Assembly: GCA_904419955.1 (NCBI GenBank)
Contig: CAJFTO010000027.1
Location: 1 to 40,983, forward strand
Direction of reading: 5' to 3'
From: Candidatus Roslinia caecavium
GTDB lineage: Bacteria; Bacillota; Clostridia; Monoglobales; Monoglobaceae
DNA: 40,983 nucleotides
In this document: positions 24,634-33,646 of the stretch, piece by piece
Layout: every line of letters starts with the position of its first letter
Numbering within the stretch: position 1 is the first letter of the stretch
Notes under the pieces: model-generated
What the model was told of the DNA's origin: nothing
The model's input: the letters and a program-made list of their open reading frames with translations, nothing else
Databases searched by the model: none
Made by a program: the position numbers and the translations under genes

Positions 24634-25021
24634 TTTTATCTCCTTACTTCAATTTTTGCTTTCATATTTCAAATTACTTTGCTTCATATTTACAGACAAA
24701 AACGCAATACTATTTCTGCTTCAAAATAATATCGGCAAAGTCAACATATCGCCGGCTCTGTCCTCCGCGCCTTCACGCAAATAAAGAAGCGCTTCGAAAC
24801 CTCTCTGCCCATAATATTTTTTCTAATACAAGGCGCGCGTGTCTTATCATGATTCGCCGTATGTCGCTGATATTTAAAATTTTTACAAATACAATAATTT
24901 GCAGATTCGCTCATACCTATTCATCCAAATCATAATCGCTTTCGATAAAATTTTAACGCATACGTCAAAGACAAGCGATTCTAAGATTTCTCTAACCCCT
25001 TATACGCTACAGAGATTAATT
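24634..25021. other. Gene-free stretch upstream of the P1 peptidase gene
   Basis: No convincing gene. It probably holds the promoter of the P1 peptidase gene, which I could not place with confidence. Two copies of a TTTGCTT(T)CATATTT motif lie at about 24655-24669 and 24678-24691, shortly upstream of that gene's ribosome binding site. Confidence 0.4.
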
Positions 25022-25067
25022 AAAACGCCCAACGCAGGCGGTAATAACGTTAGGCATGCGTTGAGCG
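25022..25067 (-). terminator. Terminator of the araBD operon
   Basis: On the minus strand CGCTCAACGCA pairs with TGCGTTGGGCG (11 pairs, one G-T) over a 20-base loop, then TTTTAATTAA. It begins about 30 bases after the araD stop codon. Confidence 0.8.
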
Positions 25068-25097
25068 ATATGTTTTTCGATTAGTTTAAATATCAAA

Positions 25098-25835
25098 TCA
25101 TTTCTTCTTTATTTGACCGTAATAGGCGTTAGCTCCATGTTTTCTAAGGTAATGCTTATCTAATATGTATTTACCCATCTTGGTTATATCCGGATTAATG
25201 ACCTCGCATCTATACGCCATTTTAGCCACTTCCTCAAGGACTACGGCGTTATGCACCGCGTCTTTCGGGTCTTTTCCCCATGTAAACGGAGCGTGATTAA
25301 ATACAATCACTCCAGGAACCGCGTTCGGATCTATCGCCTTTCCCGGAATCTCGTCGTCTCTAAACGGCGTCTCTCCGTTAAAAGTTTCGATTATGACCTT
25401 GCCGGTGTTTAATTCGTAGTTTTCTGTTATTTCCTGCTTGGTAAGCGCTCTTGTACACGGAATATCTCCGTAAAAATAGTCGGCGTGCGTCGTTCCGTAG
25501 GCTATAATATTTCTGCCCGCCTGCGCCCACGACGTAGCATATGACGAATGCGTATGCACAACTCCGCCTATATCTTTGAAAGCCTTATATAGCTCCACAT
25601 GCGTCGGCGTGTCCGACGACGGATTCAAATCGCCCTCGACGACTTTCCCATTAAGATCTACGACAACCATATCCGACGCTTTCATTTCGTCGTACTCAAC
25701 GCCCGAAGGTTTGATCACAACAAGACCCTTTTCCCTGTCGATCCCCGAAACGTTCCCCCACGTGAACGTTACTAAACCATACTTCGGAAGTAGCATATTA
25801 GCTTCATATACCTTTTGCTTTAGTTCCTCCAGCAT
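25098..25835 (-). CDS. araD: L-ribulose-5-phosphate 4-epimerase
   Basis: AraD converts L-ribulose 5-phosphate to D-xylulose 5-phosphate, the last step of L-arabinose entry into the pentose phosphate pathway. The 245-residue class II aldolase-fold protein has [31 protein letters not shown] (zinc-binding His pair), [20 protein letters not shown] and [10 protein letters not shown] (further zinc His). Start: ATG at 25835 with AAGGATGG upstream; the longer frame to 25901 would overlap the region after araB without a start signal. The gene follows araB by 72 bases. No araA (isomerase) is next to it, so ribulose may come from another locus or another route. Confidence 0.95.
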   Translation of the reverse strand: MLEELKQKVYEANMLLPKYGLVTFTWGNVSGIDREKGLVVIKPSGVEYDEMKASDMVVVDLNGKVVEGDLNPSSDTPTHVELYKAFKDIGGVVHTHSSYATSWAQAGRNIIAYGTTHADYFYGDIPCTRALTKQEITENYELNTGKVIIETFNGETPFRDDEIPGKAIDPNAVPGVIVFNHAPFTWGKDPKDAVHNAVVLEEVAKMAYRCEVINPDITKMGKYILDKHYLRKHGANAYYGQIKKK

Positions 25836-25907
25836 ATCAGAAACACCATCCTTAAAAAACATATATTTTATAATGATATTAAGACGTCGCCGTCCATTCA
25901 AATAAAA

Positions 25908-27587
25908 TTAATTCTTAGCCTTCGCCTCGCGTTTAATTTCTTTTAAACGTTTCATAACGTCGTTATCTCCGCGGCCAAAATAATCGTGAAGTATTTTGTA
26001 CTCCTTAAAAAGCTTATCGTATATTTCGACGTTTTCAGGAATAGGCTTATATGTGTGAGCCTTGACCTTGCCCATTATTTTAGCGCAGTCTTTTATATTA
26101 TCATATCCGCCTTTCCCGCTTCCGGCCGCGACCGCGCCGAACATCGCGGAGCCAAGAGCCGGAGTCTGAGACGACGCCGATATCTTTATTTCCATATTCG
26201 TAACGTCCGCGTATATCTGCATCATAAAAGCGTCCTTCTCAGCTATCCCGCCTGCTGCGTATAACTCGTTTATCGGAACTCCGTTCTCTCTGAAAGTCTC
26301 GATTATCATTCGAGCGCCGTACGCCGTAGCCTCCAAAAGCGCTCTGTATACCTCTTCCGGTCTTGTCAAAAGGTTCAGACCCAGCATAACGCCCGTTAAG
26401 TCGACGTCGACCAATACGCTCCTGTTTCCGTTCCACCAATCCAGCGCAAGCAGTCCGCTCTCGCCCGGATTCTGTTTTTCAGCTTTGGTTCTTAAAAGCT
26501 GGTGGATATTCATGCCAAAAGCCTTAGCCTCGCGGTAATAGCTCTCCGGCACGCAGTTCTTTACAAACCAGTCGAAATGATCGCCCACGCAGGACTGCCC
26601 CGCTTCGTATCCCATATAGCCGGGTATTATGCCGTCCTCTACGACTCCGCACATTCCCGGTACTATATTCTCGCTCTCTCCCAAGAGTACGTCGCAGGTA
26701 GACGTTCCTATTATCATCAGCATCTTTCCGGGTTCGGTAACGCCTACCGCTGGCAACGCGACATGAGCGTCGACATTCGCTATCGCAACCGCCGTTCCTA
26801 CGTTAAGTCCGGTAAGTTTAGAAGCTCTTTCGTCAATTTCGCCCGCCTTTTGGCCTATCGGCGTGATATCGCAGCCTATTTTTTCCTCGACAAAATTTTC
26901 AAGCAAAGGATTAAGCGACTTGAAAAAATCCTTCGGCGGGAAACCCGTCTTCTTATTCCAGAGAGCCTTGTAACCCGCGGTACAGCTGTTGCGCGTCTCG
27001 ACTCCGGTAAGGCGCCATATCACCCAGTCCGCCGCCTCAATAAATTTATCCATTTCGCAGTATATCTCCGGAGCCTCCTCCGCTATCTGCCAAGCCTTAG
27101 GGATCATCCATTCGGAAGAGATCTTTCCGCCGTATCTGGCCAAAAAGTCCTCTCCCCGCTCCGCCGCGATTTCGTTAAGTCTGTTAGCGTATTTCTGCGC
27201 GGCGTGATGCTTCCACAGCTTAACATAAGCGTGCGGCTCGCTCTTGTACTTCGGCAGAAAGCAAAGCGGCGTTCCGTCGCTCTTCACCGGCAGAACCGTA
27301 CACGCGGTAAAATCAATACCTACCCCTATAACGTCGTCCGGAGATACCTGCGCTTTATTCATCACGTCAGGAATAGTATTTTGGAGCACGTCCAGATAAT
27401 CCTGAGGATCTTGAAGCGCCCAGTCTACGCCCAGCTTCGTCTCGCCGTCCGGTAAATACTCGTACATTACCGCATGCGGATATTCAAACGTAGAAGTCGC
27501 AACCTCCTTGCCGGTATCTACTTCAACCAACACTGCTCGTCCCGACAAAGAGCCGAAATCGACCCCTATGGAATATTTCTTGTTCAT
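25908..27587 (-). CDS. araB: L-ribulokinase
   Basis: FGGY-family kinase that phosphorylates L-ribulose with ATP in the cytoplasm. The 559-residue product has the N-terminal phosphate loop [33 protein letters not shown], the AraB-specific [20 protein letters not shown], the mid motif [14 protein letters not shown], and the C-terminal [20 protein letters not shown]. Length matches AraB (about 560). Start: ATG at 27587 with GAGG 9 bases upstream; the earlier frame to 27614 has no such site. First gene of the araBD operon. The promoter is overlapped by a palindromic operator, so expression is probably induced by a pentose through a repressor not found here. Confidence 0.96.
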   Translation of the reverse strand: MNKKYSIGVDFGSLSGRAVLVEVDTGKEVATSTFEYPHAVMYEYLPDGETKLGVDWALQDPQDYLDVLQNTIPDVMNKAQVSPDDVIGVGIDFTACTVLPVKSDGTPLCFLPKYKSEPHAYVKLWKHHAAQKYANRLNEIAAERGEDFLARYGGKISSEWMIPKAWQIAEEAPEIYCEMDKFIEAADWVIWRLTGVETRNSCTAGYKALWNKKTGFPPKDFFKSLNPLLENFVEEKIGCDITPIGQKAGEIDERASKLTGLNVGTAVAIANVDAHVALPAVGVTEPGKMLMIIGTSTCDVLLGESENIVPGMCGVVEDGIIPGYMGYEAGQSCVGDHFDWFVKNCVPESYYREAKAFGMNIHQLLRTKAEKQNPGESGLLALDWWNGNRSVLVDVDLTGVMLGLNLLTRPEEVYRALLEATAYGARMIIETFRENGVPINELYAAGGIAEKDAFMMQIYADVTNMEIKISASSQTPALGSAMFGAVAAGSGKGGYDNIKDCAKIMGKVKAHTYKPIPENVEIYDKLFKEYKILHDYFGRGDNDVMKRLKEIKREAKAKN

Positions 27588-27636
27588 AACAACTAACCTC
27601 GCTTTCAATAACAAATGGATTTTCAGTTATATTTAA

Positions 27637-27656
27637 GTTAAAATATGTATCTTAAC
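27637..27656. promoter_or_regulatory. Palindromic operator of araBD
   Basis: GTTAAAATATGTATCTTAAC is a 20-base inverted repeat with 8 of 10 pairs matched. It overlaps the predicted start of transcription. The sequence does not match the Bacillus AraR consensus as I know it, so the regulator is open. Confidence 0.6.
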
Positions 27657-27658
27657 TG

Positions 27659-27687
27659 ATTATATCTGATTGATGACAAAAAATCAA
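27659..27687 (-). promoter_or_regulatory. Promoter of araBD
   Basis: On the minus strand TTGATT (27687-27682), a 17-base spacer and a perfect TATAAT (27664-27659). The start is about 65 bases before the araB ATG. Confidence 0.8.
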
Positions 27688-27777
27688 GTATAATTACAAA
27701 CTTTTTGCCATATTTTTTAAAATTTTTTAAATTATATAAGAGAATTGATTTATCCAAATTATACTTATGAATCAACA

Positions 27778-29142
27778 TCATTTTCCGGATCGGCTTCCGC
27801 AGTCGTATTCTTCATGAGCGGCTAACGCAAATTTCATAAGCTCGTCCTTTTGATTCGAAACGCTTCCGTCTATAACCGCTTTAAGCGCGGCCTTCAGAAT
27901 TGCTCCTATCTCTCTGCCTTCGGCGATCCCGGCTTCGATCAAATCCTTACCGTTGATTTCCAAACCAGACAGAGAAAAGCAATCGCCGTCTAAAATAATT
28001 TCCTCGGTCAGCCTTTGCGTTTCACGATAAAAATCCTCCGCGCCCTTAGTATATTCGGGATTGAGCGCTGATACGTCCGCGATCTTTAGCTTTATTAGCT
28101 TATTAAACAGCTCGACGCCAAACTTATTCAGTCTGCGTTTTACGATCTTTCTTGTATTTATAATTTCAATACCATGATATTTTACCAAGGTGCAAACCGC
28201 GCCTTTGATATCGTTATCGCATTTTAAGCGATTGAATATTCTTCTCGCTATTTCCGATCCTACTTCGGCGTGGTTATAAAAATGACCGTTCCCGTCGGCG
28301 CCCATAAAAAACGTTTCAGGCTTGCCTATATCGTGAAACAGCGCCGCGATCCTCAGTTCTACGTCAGGTTCAGTATTAGAAACCGCCGTCACAGTATGTT
28401 TCCAAACGTCGAAGCAATGATATTTATTATGCTGATCAAAACCGAACGTCGGTTTAAGCTCCGGTATAAATACTGCAAAAACTTCCCGAAACTCGTCTAA
28501 AATAAAGGCTGCGTTCTCGCCGCAAATAAATTTTTTAAACTCCGAAAATATCCGTTCCGACGAAAGCGCTCTTATCAGCTCTTTTTGTTCGATCGCGGCG
28601 CGTTTGGTAGATTCGTCGATCTCAAATCCTAAAACGGAAGCGAAACGCAAGGCGCGCAGTATTCGAAGCGCGTCTTCCTCAAACCGCTTATGCGGCGAAC
28701 CGACGCACCTGATTATCCCGTTCTTTATATCGGTTTCGCCTCCGAATAAATCTATCAGGCCTTCGCTCGGATTATAAGCCATTGCGTTTACAGTAAAATC
28801 TCTTCTGCTCAGGTCCTCTCTTATATCCGATTCAAAACGCACCGACTCCGGACTTCTGTTATTTAAATATTCGCCGTCGCTTCTGAACGTGGTTATTTCA
28901 TAATTATTTGCGCCGATATTCAATGTCAGCGTCCCGTGTTTAAGCCCGGTCTCTATTATGTTTTCGCCGCAGAAAACCTCTTTGACCCGCTCCGGCCTGG
29001 CGCTCGTCGCTATATCATAATCGGAGGGCTCGGCGCCCATAATACTGTCGCGGACGCAGCCGCCGACGATATACGCCTCATGCCCGGCTCGCTCAAGTCT
29101 GTCCAATATCATATTTACTTCGCTTGGTATAAAAATATTCAT
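27778..29142 (-). CDS. cca: CCA tRNA nucleotidyltransferase
   Basis: Class II CCA-adding enzyme that builds or repairs the CCA end of tRNAs. The 454-residue protein has the polymerase head IVGGCVRDSIMG with the catalytic DYDIAT acids, RRDFTVNAMAYNP, then RFEEDALRILRALRFASVLGF of the neck. An HD domain (IAALFHDIGKPETFF, HAEVGSEIARRIF) follows, as in HD-type members. Length and order fit the Firmicutes type. GAGGA lies 7 bases before the ATG. Neighbouring genes are unrelated, so it is probably its own unit. Both tRNA genes in this window encode their CCA, so here it would mainly serve repair. Confidence 0.95.
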   Translation of the reverse strand: MNIFIPSEVNMILDRLERAGHEAYIVGGCVRDSIMGAEPSDYDIATSARPERVKEVFCGENIIETGLKHGTLTLNIGANNYEITTFRSDGEYLNNRSPESVRFESDIREDLSRRDFTVNAMAYNPSEGLIDLFGGETDIKNGIIRCVGSPHKRFEEDALRILRALRFASVLGFEIDESTKRAAIEQKELIRALSSERIFSEFKKFICGENAAFILDEFREVFAVFIPELKPTFGFDQHNKYHCFDVWKHTVTAVSNTEPDVELRIAALFHDIGKPETFFMGADGNGHFYNHAEVGSEIARRIFNRLKCDNDIKGAVCTLVKYHGIEIINTRKIVKRRLNKFGVELFNKLIKLKIADVSALNPEYTKGAEDFYRETQRLTEEIILDGDCFSLSGLEINGKDLIEAGIAEGREIGAILKAALKAVIDGSVSNQKDELMKFALAAHEEYDCGSRSGK

Positions 29143-29208
29143 CGCCGATTCCTCTAAACCGCCGGCTTGGTAGATGATCGGAACCGCGCCGATCGCGTAG
29201 CCGGCATA

Positions 29209-29703
29209 TTAAATAAAAGTCATTTTTTTAATAACGATCGGTTCCGTAGGCGTGCCGCCCTCGGGACCTACGCGATTTATCTTTAAAAACTCGTCCACCG
29301 TTTCCATACCGTCCGTCACTCTTCCGAACGCCGCGTACTGACCGTCTAAAAACGACGCGTCGTCGTAGCAGATGAAAAACTGGCTGCTGGCCGAGTTCGG
29401 ATTCATAGCGCGGGCCATCGAGACCACGCCTCTCGTGTGACTGAGCGTGTTGTCCGGAAAGCCGTTCTGTCTGAATTCGCCCACGATGTTCTCGCCGCTT
29501 CCTCCCGTACCGTTTCCGAGCGGGCAGCCGCCCTGCGCCATAAAACCGTCGATTACCCGATGAAACGTCAAGCCGTCGTAAAAACCTTTAGCCACTAAGT
29601 TCTGAAAATTCTCCACAGTTTTTGGGGCGAATTCCGGAGCCAGTTCGATCGTAAATGTTCCTCCGTTTTCCATTTCTACTTTCACAGTGTTTGTAATATC
29701 CAT
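29209..29703 (-). CDS. Cyclophilin-type peptidyl-prolyl isomerase
   Basis: Cytoplasmic cyclophilin of 164 residues that speeds cis-trans isomerisation at proline. Motifs: TVENFQNLVAKGFYDGLTFH, RVIDGFMAQGG (catalytic Arg), SHTRGVVSMARAMNPNSASS with QFFI, and FLDGQYAAFGRVTDGME. There is no signal peptide. The ATG at 29703 is preferred over the TTG at 29715, because AAAGGA would lie directly against that TTG; its 13-base gap to the ATG is a little long. It follows the PrsA-like lipoprotein gene by 131 bases. The symbol ppiB would suit, but paralogues are common. Confidence 0.94.
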   Translation of the reverse strand: MDITNTVKVEMENGGTFTIELAPEFAPKTVENFQNLVAKGFYDGLTFHRVIDGFMAQGGCPLGNGTGGSGENIVGEFRQNGFPDNTLSHTRGVVSMARAMNPNSASSQFFICYDDASFLDGQYAAFGRVTDGMETVDEFLKINRVGPEGGTPTEPIVIKKMTFI

Positions 29704-29834
29704 AATTAAATCCAAATCCTTTCCGCCCGCTTATAGTTTTCAGCGCTTTATTACGGGCAAAACAAAACGCATAATATAAAGTATTACATTAGACATTAAA
29801 TAAACTTGCCGCCGCTCCTCTTAATATTAAACAA

Positions 29835-30971
29835 CTATTCGGATTGATTCAAACTCTCGTTAGCGCTCTTGATGAGCTGCACAAAGTCGTCGAAATCGAC
29901 CAGTTCTTCCGCGTTATCGACAATATTGACGTCTGAATTCGCTCTCCAATAATTCATAAGCTCGTACGCCCCGGCATATCTTCTTATAACATGATATCCA
30001 TAGTCGGACTGTACCGGATCGCTTATCTCTCCGATTCCAAGATTGAAAGAGGCGTCCTCAAACGAAGCGACCATTTGTCCTACCGGGAACGTATAGCCCT
30101 GCTCTACCTCCGCCTCGTCCTCGTTATACTCATTCATAAGCGCCTCGAAATCCTCGCCGTTTTTCGCTCTTTGCGCGACCTCGGAAGCTATAGTATACGC
30201 GTCGCCTTTCTCGGTGTTGTCCATTATCAAAATATGCTGAACAGTCGCGCCCCGATCTCCGGTATAATCAGCCAATACCGAAACATCGTCTATATATTTC
30301 TCAGGTTCGGTATACATTTCGTTAGAGACGTCCTGAAATATTATCGAGTTCACATAAACAGTCTGATAAATATCTGCGCTGAGTATTCCCATCGAGTTGG
30401 CTCTTATTAAAAATTCTTCCTCGCCAAGATTTGCGACCGCGTTTGAAACCAAGTTAGACGCCCGTTCTTTTTCCTCGTCCGACATGATATAGCCCGCGCT
30501 TTGCGCCCTTTGCCTAAATAAGCAATCGTTTATTGTATCATCGATAGCTTGCTTTACGACCACGTTAGAAAGAAGATCTCCGTTTTCATCCGTAGCCGTC
30601 CAATCAAACGATCCTATATCCCCTGTTGTATTAGGGTCTGCCTTCTGCATTTGGATTATCGCATTATTATAGATATTATAGCCTAAGTCCGCCACCGTAA
30701 TTTCCTCGTTTCCAACTTCGGCGATCAGTTCGGAAGCGTTGGATATCGTCTCCTCGGAATTATCGGCTTCGCCGCTCTCAGCGCCCGGTTGACCCGGAGA
30801 AGACGACGTTGTCTCCGCGCTTTGAGGCGCTTCGGCGGAAGAAGCGTTAGACTGTTCGACCGCGCCGCTCGGCTGCTCTGTTTCTCTGCTGCAACCGCTT
30901 AGAGCCGTAATGCAGAGCGCCGCGGCTACAGAAAACGCCGTAATTTTCTTTATTATTTTTTTTAAGTCCAC
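29835..30971 (-). CDS. PrsA/SurA-like foldase lipoprotein with parvulin domain
   Basis: A 378-residue exported lipoprotein. A GTG start at 30971 (GGAGG 9 bases upstream) gives a short basic n-region, a hydrophobic core AFSVAAALCITALSGC ending in the lipobox LSGC, and a Ser/Glu/Ala-rich spacer. A SurA-type helical chaperone region (about 75-230) precedes a parvulin rotamase domain (VQHILIMDN, NGEDFEALMNEYNED, GEISDPVQSDYGYHVIRRY, about 230-340). PrsA-like proteins help fold secreted proteins at the membrane-wall interface of Gram-positive bacteria. The gene follows the DUF3783 gene by 76 bases. Confidence 0.9.
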   Translation of the reverse strand: MDLKKIIKKITAFSVAAALCITALSGCSRETEQPSGAVEQSNASSAEAPQSAETTSSSPGQPGAESGEADNSEETISNASELIAEVGNEEITVADLGYNIYNNAIIQMQKADPNTTGDIGSFDWTATDENGDLLSNVVVKQAIDDTINDCLFRQRAQSAGYIMSDEEKERASNLVSNAVANLGEEEFLIRANSMGILSADIYQTVYVNSIIFQDVSNEMYTEPEKYIDDVSVLADYTGDRGATVQHILIMDNTEKGDAYTIASEVAQRAKNGEDFEALMNEYNEDEAEVEQGYTFPVGQMVASFEDASFNLGIGEISDPVQSDYGYHVIRRYAGAYELMNYWRANSDVNIVDNAEELVDFDDFVQLIKSANESLNQSE

Positions 30972-31047
30972 TTTTATATACCTCCAAAACAATGAAATCA
31001 AGTTTATAACCTAAGCGTCGCGCTTGTTTTCAGTTCTTGCTTAACAA

Positions 31048-31467
31048 TTAATTATTTCCATCTGCTTCCGCCATTAACTCGTGCTCTTTTCTGATCTCCG
31101 AATACAGCTCAAACAACGTCCAGCCTACGTTTTGTTCAGTTACCGCCGCTTTTAAATCGATCTTACCAAGCGGCGATCTTCTTATAGCTTTCAAAAGCGC
31201 GTCCATTTTTTTACTGCCGAAATTATACATTACCATGACCTCTTCAGAGATCTCGTTCGCCTCGCCGCCGACTTCAACAGCCTTGCCTTCGTCGTCCTGC
31301 GGATATTCGCCTATACCGAGCAATGCGCCGATCGAAACTCTGCCGTCGTCTTTGCCGACGGTTTTAAATTTAACTCCCTGCCTTGCGGAAACCTTTTCAA
31401 GCTCCGTTTCTCTCTCGCCGTTTCCGCATGAATAATATAAAATAGTTTCTCCGTTATACTTCGCCAT
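31048..31467 (-). CDS. DUF3783-like protein
   Basis: A 139-residue cytoplasmic protein. The second half, VMVMYNFGSKKMDALLKAIR, then LGKIDLKAAVTEQNVGWTLF and ELYSEIRKEHELM, matches the pattern I associate with DUF3783, a domain of unknown function in Firmicutes. The first half has Cys in LYYSCGNGERET and GALLGIGEYPQDD. No catalytic motif is visible. The promoter lies about 40 bases upstream; the PrsA-like gene follows on the same strand, so the two may be co-transcribed. AGAGG precedes the ATG. Confidence 0.75.
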   Translation of the reverse strand: MAKYNGETILYYSCGNGERETELEKVSARQGVKFKTVGKDDGRVSIGALLGIGEYPQDDEGKAVEVGGEANEISEEVMVMYNFGSKKMDALLKAIRRSPLGKIDLKAAVTEQNVGWTLFELYSEIRKEHELMAEADGNN

Positions 31468-31503
31468 ACGTTACCTCTTATTCTGCTATAATAGATCGGA
31501 ATA

Positions 31504-31532
31504 ATTATAAACTAATTATAATTATTATTCAA
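31504..31532 (-). promoter_or_regulatory. Promoter of the DUF3783/PrsA-like genes
   Basis: On the minus strand TTGAAT (31532-31527), a 17-base spacer and TATAAT (31509-31504). The -35 is weak and the region is AT-rich, so this is moderately supported. Confidence 0.55.
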
Positions 31533-31577
31533 GAGAAAATGATATAGTTAACCGTTTGTTAATAAACCTTCTCTCTT

Positions 31578-32552
31578 TTACTCTCCAACAAATTTTCTGT
31601 AACCGGTGTTAAAGTCCACCTCGTTTTTGATCGGGGTTCCTTCAACGACAGCTTTCAAATTATACGCCGCAATATCAATTATTCGCTCAAGCGTCTGATC
31701 TAAATGATACCATCCCGAAATATGCGGGGTCAATATCAAATTCGGAGCTTTCCATAACGCCGATTCCCCGGGAAGAGGCTCCGGATCCGTAACGTCTATG
31801 CACGCGCCGCCAAGTTTACCGCTGTTTAAAGCGGCTGAGAGTACGTCCGTTTCAATCAGATTACCTCTGCCCACGTTCATAAAAATCGCTCCGTCTTTCA
31901 TTCTCTCCACCCGTTCTTTGTTAAAGAGCCTGTAAGTCTCTTTCGTTCCGGGCAGCGAACACGCGACGATATCAGCTTTCGGCAAAAGCTCGTCCAGCTT
32001 ATCCGGCGTGAAAAGCCCGTCCAGATACTCGGGCTTAGCGGTTCTGTTTCTGCGGATCCCTATCACGCGCGCGCCGAGCGCGCTCATCTTTCTGGCAAAC
32101 TCTCCGCCTATATCGCCAAGTCCCACCACAAGCGTCGTCGAGCCGTCGATGGACGTAACCCTGCCCTCGTCTCGCCATAGACCGTTCTCCATATTTTTGC
32201 AATAGAGATTTATCTTTTTAATAAGAGTCAGCAGCATAGCGAGCATATGTTCCGATATCGCAAGCCCGTATGCGCCGGAAGAATTGGCGAGCTTAGCGCC
32301 GGTCGGCATAACTCCCGGTTCCGTATAGCCGTCGGTTCCCGCCGAGCTTAGCTGAAGCAGCTTAAGTTTATCCGCGTCTTTTAAAAATAGCGGCGGCACG
32401 TTACCTATGATCGCATCGGCCTCCGCTACCATCTTCCGGGTAACCGACTTGGGCGACGAGTACGCAAACGCAAAACCGTCGCCGCACGATCTCAACTTAT
32501 TTTTCCCGTCGTCATCGAGCGGGATCGTTGTAAGAATATTTTTTATTTCCAT
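31578..32552 (-). CDS. NAD-dependent D-2-hydroxyacid dehydrogenase
   Basis: A 324-residue D-isomer-specific 2-hydroxyacid dehydrogenase. The Rossmann motif is LVVGLGDIGGEFARKMSALG; catalytic positions are Arg in NVGRGNLIE (after MKDGAIFM), Asp-Pro-Glu in DVTDPEPLP, and His in LTPHISGW. Such enzymes interconvert 2-keto acids and D-hydroxy acids; serine, glyoxylate or lactate-like substrates are all possible. No strong ribosome binding site is seen before the ATG at 32552, but the gene is 42 bases after the GNAT gene and may be translated from that transcript. Confidence 0.92.
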   Translation of the reverse strand: MEIKNILTTIPLDDDGKNKLRSCGDGFAFAYSSPKSVTRKMVAEADAIIGNVPPLFLKDADKLKLLQLSSAGTDGYTEPGVMPTGAKLANSSGAYGLAISEHMLAMLLTLIKKINLYCKNMENGLWRDEGRVTSIDGSTTLVVGLGDIGGEFARKMSALGARVIGIRRNRTAKPEYLDGLFTPDKLDELLPKADIVACSLPGTKETYRLFNKERVERMKDGAIFMNVGRGNLIETDVLSAALNSGKLGGACIDVTDPEPLPGESALWKAPNLILTPHISGWYHLDQTLERIIDIAAYNLKAVVEGTPIKNEVDFNTGYRKFVGE

Positions 32553-32594
32553 AACTATTTGCGCGGCGTTTTTTGCCGCCCGTCTCCTTTTCCG

Positions 32595-33038
32595 TCAATT
32601 AAGATCAATTATCATTTGTCCGTAATCAAGCTTTCTGAAACCAAGACTTTCATAGAGAGAAATAGCGCGGACGTTATCGCTCTCGACTTCAAGCCTGATA
32701 CGGGCGGTCTCTCCGCCAATGTTCTCCTTCAAATAGCTGAAAAACTCCTTAAACAACCCTTTAGACCTAAACTCAGGTCTTACGTATACCTCGTCTATCC
32801 AGATCACATATCCGCCCGCCTCCTGAGAGAAAGTCTTGGCCATCAACGCATATCCCGCCGCTGCTCCGTTATACTCCAGCATGTAGCAAAACGCATACAC
32901 GTCCGAATCCATAAGCTCTCTGAACGTCCGCTCGTGATATTCATGCGGAATAGATCTCTCAACCGCATCGGTCGAATAGAATTCGCGGGCCATCTCAATA
33001 AATACTGCTCTGTCTTTTTGCTCTATACTTCTGATCAT
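32595..33038 (-). CDS. GNAT-family N-acetyltransferase
   Basis: A 147-residue acetyl-CoA-dependent acetyltransferase. Motif A is VIWIDEVYVRPEFRSKGLFK (acetyl-CoA binding R/QxxGxG-like loop), followed by the IRLEVESDNVRAISLYESLG motif B and the C-terminal RKLDYGQMI. The substrate is not readable; small-molecule amines or protein N-termini are equally likely. GGAGG lies 4 bases before the ATG. It is followed by the dehydrogenase gene. Confidence 0.9.
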   Translation of the reverse strand: MIRSIEQKDRAVFIEMAREFYSTDAVERSIPHEYHERTFRELMDSDVYAFCYMLEYNGAAAGYALMAKTFSQEAGGYVIWIDEVYVRPEFRSKGLFKEFFSYLKENIGGETARIRLEVESDNVRAISLYESLGFRKLDYGQMIIDLN

Positions 33039-33067
33039 ATTTCCTCCGTATAATTATGTTTTCTTAT

Positions 33068-33133
33068 TACAAAACAAAAACCACTCGATTACAAACGCCG
33101 CATACAGTAAACGTCAAGTAATCCGAATGGTTT
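33068..33133 (-). terminator. Terminator of the cold-shock gene
   Basis: On the minus strand AAACCATTCG-GATTAC pairs with GTAATCGAGTGGTTT (15 pairs, one bulge and one G-T), then TTTTTGTTTTG. It begins about 55 bases after the cold-shock stop codon and ends before the acetyltransferase. Confidence 0.75.
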
Positions 33134-33187
33134 CCATCGTCAATAAGTCAATCGTTTCGTTAAAATAAATATTAATTAAAATATATA

Positions 33188-33385
33188 TTAAACACGTTTA
33201 ACATCGACAGCTTGCGGTCCTTTAGCGCCCTCGATAACGTCGAATTCAACTTCCGCGCCGTCTTCAAGGGTCTTATAACCGTCCATGGCAATCGCGGAAA
33301 AATGTACAAAGACGTCCGAACCCGCTTCGGTCTCGATAAAACCAAATCCTTTTTCCGCATTAAACCATTTAACTTTTCCTGTCAT
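33188..33385 (-). CDS. Cold-shock protein, CspA family
   Basis: A 65-residue nucleic-acid-binding protein with both RNP motifs: KGFGFIE and [28 protein letters not shown] opens as in the family, which has typically 65-70 residues. It acts as an RNA chaperone and at low temperature. AGGAGG precedes the ATG by 9 bases. It has a strong promoter and a terminator of its own, and a short leader of about 53 bases. Confidence 0.97.
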   Translation of the reverse strand: MTGKVKWFNAEKGFGFIETEAGSDVFVHFSAIAMDGYKTLEDGAEVEFDVIEGAKGPQAVDVKRV

Positions 33386-33444
33386 GTAGACATACCTCCT
33401 AAAAATTTCCGCAAACGCTCAATATATGTAGCGCTTACTGTTGT

Positions 33445-33473
33445 ATTCTAACATATCGTTTTTACGCTGTCAA
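33445..33473 (-). promoter_or_regulatory. Promoter of the cold-shock gene
   Basis: On the minus strand TTGACA (33473-33468), a 17-base spacer and TAGAAT (33450-33445). The predicted start is near 33438. Confidence 0.8.
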
Positions 33474-33569
33474 GAAAATTTTGTATATATTGAATATAAT
33501 CATATTCAAATAAAATAAATAAGGTAAGTAACTTTGTTCTTTAATTTCTCATAAATTTCTACAAACTTC

Positions 33570-33598
33570 TTGCTTAATGTAATATACTATGATAAAAT
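33570..33598 (+). promoter_or_regulatory. Promoter of the TagA/WecG-like gene
   Basis: TTGCTT (33570-33575), a 17-base spacer and TAAAAT (33593-33598). The -35 is weak, and the region is AT-rich, so confidence is moderate. Confidence 0.55.
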
Positions 33599-33646
33599 AT
33601 CTGTGTATATGTAAAATTATATGTAGATTAAGAGAGGTAACAGATC

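Noticed and set aside
24899-25084. Plus-strand frame of about 61 codons between the P1 peptidase and araD
   Set aside because: No ribosome binding site and no recognisable protein; it overlaps the araBD terminator hairpin.
26502-27455. Long plus-strand open frame of over 300 codons inside araB
   Set aside because: Antisense shadow of a well-identified gene; it arises from codon bias and has no start signal.
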